Positions 57,601-63,600 of a stretch of DNA of 64,000 nt are shown one piece after another. A program made the position numbers and the translations under genes. Each line of letters starts with the position of its first letter. The first letter of the stretch is position 1. The notes beneath the pieces are model-generated. The model did no database searches and was not told the origin of the DNA. It was given only the letters and a program-made list of their open reading frames with translations. Origin of the DNA: Vibrio maritimus (GTDB lineage: Bacteria > Pseudomonadota > Gammaproteobacteria > Enterobacterales > Vibrionaceae). Location: positions 1,736,001 to 1,800,000 of the forward strand of contig NZ_CP090438.1 in the NCBI RefSeq assembly GCF_021441885.1, read 5' to 3'.

Positions 57601-60600
57601 GTGCATAACTACTCTGACCGCAGTTGGGATGTCGATGGCGTTGAAGATGTACAGGTACAGATCTTTGTAGGTGATACGCTTGTCCAAACCTTTACCCCAG
57701 ATCTTCCTGATAATCCTACCGGTGATCACTGGCACGTATTCGACATCGTCGATGGTGTAATCGTCCCAAGCCAAGATGTAGGTTCGATGTCTAGCTTCGA
57801 GCTTCCTTCGTCAGAAGAAGCAGCGAATGCCGAAAACGGCATCGATATTTCTGAAGTAATGTCGCCAGATAATGATGACGACAATTCCGCAAACGAAGAA
57901 GGCAGTAACGAACAAAGTATCAGCGACATTGCTATTGAGAATGCACTTATCACCGACAACGGTGATGGCACCTATACCATTACCCCAGAAGAAAACTTCA
58001 ATGGTGAGTTCTCGATAAGCTACAACGTGGATGACGGTAATGGTGGTGTTACGCCAGCAGAACTAGACGTCACCGTTACAGCAGCCAATGATGCATCGAT
58101 CATCTACGATCATGACTACACCATCAACGAAGACGGTTCGCTTACCTTTACCGATGAGCAGCTTCTACAAGGTGCGACGGATATTGATGGTGACGACCTC
58201 ACTGTTGAATCCGTCAACTACGATGGCGCGGAAGGTGTGTTTACTGACAACGGAGATGGAACCTATACCTTCGCACCAAACGAGAACTTCAACGGTAACG
58301 TTGACCTAAGCTATAGCGTTAGCGATGGTACGGACACAGTCACTGCAAACATTGATGTTCAAGTAGTGCCTATTAATGATGTGCCAGTTGCCGGTTCAAC
58401 AACTTACTCGGTTGAAGAAGACAACTCGATCACTATTACAGACGAGCAATTACTGGCAAATAGCTCTGACGTAGAAGGTGACGTAACCGTTCAAGATGTC
58501 TCTTACTCAGGAACAGACGGCGTCTTTGCCGACAATGGAGATGGAACCTATACCTTCACACCAAATGAGAACTTCTCTGGCGATGTCAGTTTCGATGTCA
58601 CTATTGAGGACTCAGAAGGCGCGACGGCAACCACTACTGCCGGGCTAGATGTCATAGAAGTTAATGACCCACCAATCGCTGGACCAACGTCTTACACCAT
58701 AAACGAAGATAGCGTGTTGACCTTCAATGAGTCTCAAGTACTGGCAAATGCTTCTGATATCGAGGGAGATGTATCGCTCGTTGGTATTAGCTATGACGGT
58801 CCTGATGGTATCTTCACAGTGAACAACGACGGCACTTGTAGCTTTGCTCCAAATGAAAACTTCAATGGTGAAGTGCAGCTTAACGTCACTATTCAAGATG
58901 AAGATGGCGCAACAGTAGACACTGTAATCAATGTCGACGTATTGCCGGTTAATGACCTACCAATCGCAGGCACGACTTCATATTCGGTTGATGAAGATGG
59001 CGTAATCACATTAAGTGAAGATCAGCTACTAGCGAACAGTACAGATGTTGAGGGCGAGCTTTCAGTCAGCGACTTATCATACTCTGGTGACAACGGTACG
59101 CTAACTGCCAATGATGACGGTACCTATAGTTTTGCGCCAAGCGAAAACTTTAGTGGTGACCTCACACTTGATATGACCGTTGTAGATTCAGATGGAGCAA
59201 CAGCAGAAACCAGCGTCGGCATTGAAGTTCAATCCATTGTTGATATGCCTGAACTGTCGATCACGCCAGATCTTTCTATTACGCCGGATCTTATCCTTGC
59301 AACCGACAACTTTGAGTCTGGTTCTGAGGGTTGGAACACGGGCACCGAGAGTTCTCAAGGCTTTGATAGTGGTGATATGCTTGGTCGAATAGGTGGCACG
59401 GACGGCGAAGAAGCTGTCAGTAAAACCTATAATATTCCGACTGATGTCGATGAGGTCGATATTTCATTCAGTTTCTATGAAATAGATTCTTGGGATGGAG
59501 AATCGTTCCAGATCTTCGTGGGTGGTGAAGAGCTAACATCGTTCGACAATTCTGCATTTAGAACACAAGATGGCACCACAACGCTTTATGACTCAGATGG
59601 AAATGAAGTAGGCGAAGTCGTGCATGGCACTTCACAAGGCGAAGGTTTCAGTGGTTGGAATGAACAAGCGCATGAAGTTCACCTCACAGTGCCAATTGAA
59701 GACGGACAACTTCAACTCGGTTTTGGTTCGACACTCAACCAAGAGCTAAGAGATGAATCCTTCGGTATCGATAATATCGAGATTTCAGTCGCTAATGCCG
59801 ACTTCCAAATCATTGGTGTTGAAGACTCGAGTATTCCTATCGAGATTAACGCGAATCTAACCGACACAGATGGCTCCGAAGCACTATCAATCCTCATTGA
59901 AAACGTTCCAGAGGATGGCGAGCTTTCCGCAGGTACTGATAACGGTGATGGAACATGGTCACTTGAGCCGGGAGAACTAGAAGGATTGGAGTTCACGCCA
60001 GCCGCCGATTTCAGTGGCAGCGTTTCTCTGACGGTGAATGCAACCTCAACAGATCTTAATACTGGTGATACCGCCACTGCCACGGAAGAAGTAAACATCT
60101 ATGTATCTCCAATCAATGATGGCCCAGAAGCTGAGGATAAGGCTTACACCGTAGAAGAGGATGGTTCGCTTACCTTTACCAATGAGCAATTGCTGGTTGG
60201 AGCCACCGATATCGAAGGGGATGACCTGTCGATCGCCGATGTTTCTTATTCGGGAACGGATGGTGTGTTCACCGACAATGGTGATGGAACCTATACCTTC
60301 TCTCCAAACGAGAACTTTAATGGCGAAGTCGACATCAGCTTCTCTGTCAGTGATGGAACTGATACGACCCAAGCGAACATAGATGTCACCGTTGACGCGG
60401 TGAACGATATACCAGTCGCTGGGTCTACAACGTACTCTGTCAATGAAGATGGCATCATAACAATTTCGGACGCCCAGCTTCTCGCTAATAGTTCAGATGT
60501 CGAAGGTGAGGTGAGTGTAAGCGATGTCTCTTACTCAGGTACGGACGGTATCTTTACCGACAATGGTGACGGCACGTATAGCTTCGCTCCAAATGAAAAC

Positions 60601-63600
60601 TTCAACGGAGATGTCTCTCTCGATGTAACAATTGTTGATGAAGATGGTGCCACAGCCGATACAACGGCTGGGATTGAAGTCATTGCTATCAATGATGCAC
60701 CGGTCTCCGGAGACTTGGCTTACTCTGTCGATGAAGACGGTTCAATCACATTATCTCAAGAACAATTGTTGTCCCAAGCATCCGACGTCGATGGTGATGA
60801 TCTTACAGCGTCCAATCTAAACGCTGGCGACAACGCCACAGTGACGCAAAATGAAGATGGCTCATTCACTATCACACCAAATGCGGATTTCAATGGCGAT
60901 ATCGATTTAAGCTTCGAAATCTCAGACGGTACAGACACCATCGTTGCTAACGCTGACCTCACAGTTAATCCTGTGAATGATGCTGCTGTGGTAGAAGATG
61001 TCGGTTATACCATCGAAGAGGATGGCTCACTTACGTTTACTGACGAGCAATTGCTTGCTGGAGCCTCAGATGTAGACGGTGATAACCTGGTTGTGGCTGA
61101 TGTGTCATATTCCGGCACTGACGGTATCTTCACTGACAACGGAGACGGTACTTACACCTTTGCACCAAACGAGAACTTCAATGGTGAAGTCGACCTAAGT
61201 TTCTCGGTCAGCGACGGCACGACAACGACTGATGCAAACATCGATGTTACTGTTGAATCGGTGAATGATCTTCCAATCGCGGGGTCAACGACGTATTCAG
61301 TTGATGAAGACGGCGTCATTACCTTAAGTGAAGCTCAACTACTCGCGAATAGTTCGGATGTAGAAGGCGATCTATCCGTTAGTGATGTGTCTTATAGCGG
61401 CGATAACGGAACCTTAACGTCAAACGATGACGGCAGCTATAGTTTCGCGCCGAGCGAAAACTTCAGCGGCGACTTGACGTTGAACATGACCGTGATTGAC
61501 TCTGACGGTGCCACAGCTGACACGACAGTGGGAATTGAAGTTCAGTCCGTAGTGGATATGCCGGAGCTATCGGTCACGCCTGACTTGTCCATTACTCCAG
61601 ATTTAATTTTGGCAACCGACAATTTTGAATCGGGTTCTGAAGGGTGGAACGCCGGTACAGAAAGTTCTCAAGGCTTTGATAGCGGAGACATGCTGGGTCG
61701 AATTGGTGGCACAGACGGCGAAGAGGCCGTCAGTAAAACCTACAATATTCCTACTGATGTCGATGAAGTCGATATATCGTTCAGCTTCTATGAGATAGAT
61801 TCTTGGGATGGTGAATCATTCCAGATCTTTGTTGGCGGTGAACCACTAACGTCTTTCGATAACTCCGCATTTAACACGCAAGACGGAACAACCACACTGT
61901 ATGACTCTGAAGGCAACCAAGTCGGCGAAGTCATTCATGGAAGCGCGCAAGGCGAAGGGTTCAGTCAATGGAACGAGCAATCTCATGAAGTACACCTCAC
62001 TGTTCCAATCGAGGATGGCCAGTTGCAATTGGGCTTTGGCTCAACGCTAAATCAAGAGCTTAGCGATGAGTCATTTGGCATCGATAACATCGAGATATCT
62101 GTCGCTAACGCTGACTTCCAGATCATCGGTGTTGAAGACTCGACGATTCCTATCGAGATCAATGCAAACCTTACCGATACTGATGGCTCCGAAGCTCTGT
62201 CGATTCTCATTGAAAATGTACCTGAAGATGGCGAGCTATCAGCTGGTATCAATAATGGAGACGGAACTTGGTCGTTGGAACCACAAGATCTAGCCGGACT
62301 TGAATTTACACCTGCGAGTGACTTTAGCGGTAGCGTTTCACTCACTGTAAATGCCACATCCACTGACCTAAACACAGGCGACACAGCAACTGCGACCGAA
62401 GAGGTCAATATCTATGTGTCTCCAATCAACGATGGTCCAGAAGCAGAAGACAAAGCCTACACTGTCGAAGAAGATGGTTCGCTAACCTTTACCAATGAAC
62501 AGCTATTAGTAGGGGCGACGGACATCGAAGGTGACGACTTGTCTATAGCTGATGTTTCGTATTCTGGCACTGATGGTGTGTTTACCGATAATGGCGACGG
62601 CACCTATACCTTCGCACCAAATGAAAACTTCAGTGGCAACGTTGAACTGCTGTTCGAGGTATCGGACGGTAAAGATGTTACTCCTGCAACCATTGACGTC
62701 ACCGTTACTGAGGTTAACGATGCGCCTGTTGCTGGCTCAACGTCTTACAGCGTTGACGAAGATAATGTACTCACATTCAGTAATGAACAGCTTCTCGCTA
62801 ACAGCTCCGATATCGAAGGCGAAGTAGCGGTTAGTGATGTGAGTTACTCCGGCTCAGATGGCATATTCACCGATAACGGTGATGGTACCTACAGCTTTGC
62901 ACCGAACGAGAACTTCAATGGTGATGTATCACTCGATGTTAGCGTTGTTGATGAAAGCGGAGAAATCGTCAATACAAGCGCAGACATAGAAGTGATCGCG
63001 GTTAATGATGCTCCGGTCACTGGAGATTTGTCTTACTCAGTCAGTGAAGATGGATCAATTACTCTGTCGCAAGAGCAGCTTTTATCGCAAGCATCTGACA
63101 TCGACGGAGATGACTTGACAGCGACCGACCTTAGTGCCGGAGATAATGCGACCGTTACTGCTAATGAAGATGGTTCATTTACCATTACTCCCGATGCGGA
63201 TTTCAACGGCGATATTGACTTAACCTTCAATATCTCTGATGGAACGGATACGATCGTAGCAAATGCAGATCTCACTGTTAATCCAGAGAATGATGCAGCG
63301 GTTGTTGAAGATGTGGGTTACACCATTCAAGAAGATGGCTCGTTAACCTTTACTGATGAACAGCTTCTTGCTGGCGCATCCGATATTGATGGCGACGACT
63401 TATCAGTTGCTGATGTCAGTTATTCTGGTACAGAAGGCGTATTCACTGATAACGGTGACGGTACTTATACCTTCGCGCCAAACGAGAACTTCAACGGTGA
63501 AGTGGACTTAAGCTTCTCAGTAAGCGACGGTACAACCACCACAGAAGCCAACATTGATGTGACGGTTGAGTCGGTTAACGACATTCCTGTTGCGGGTTCT

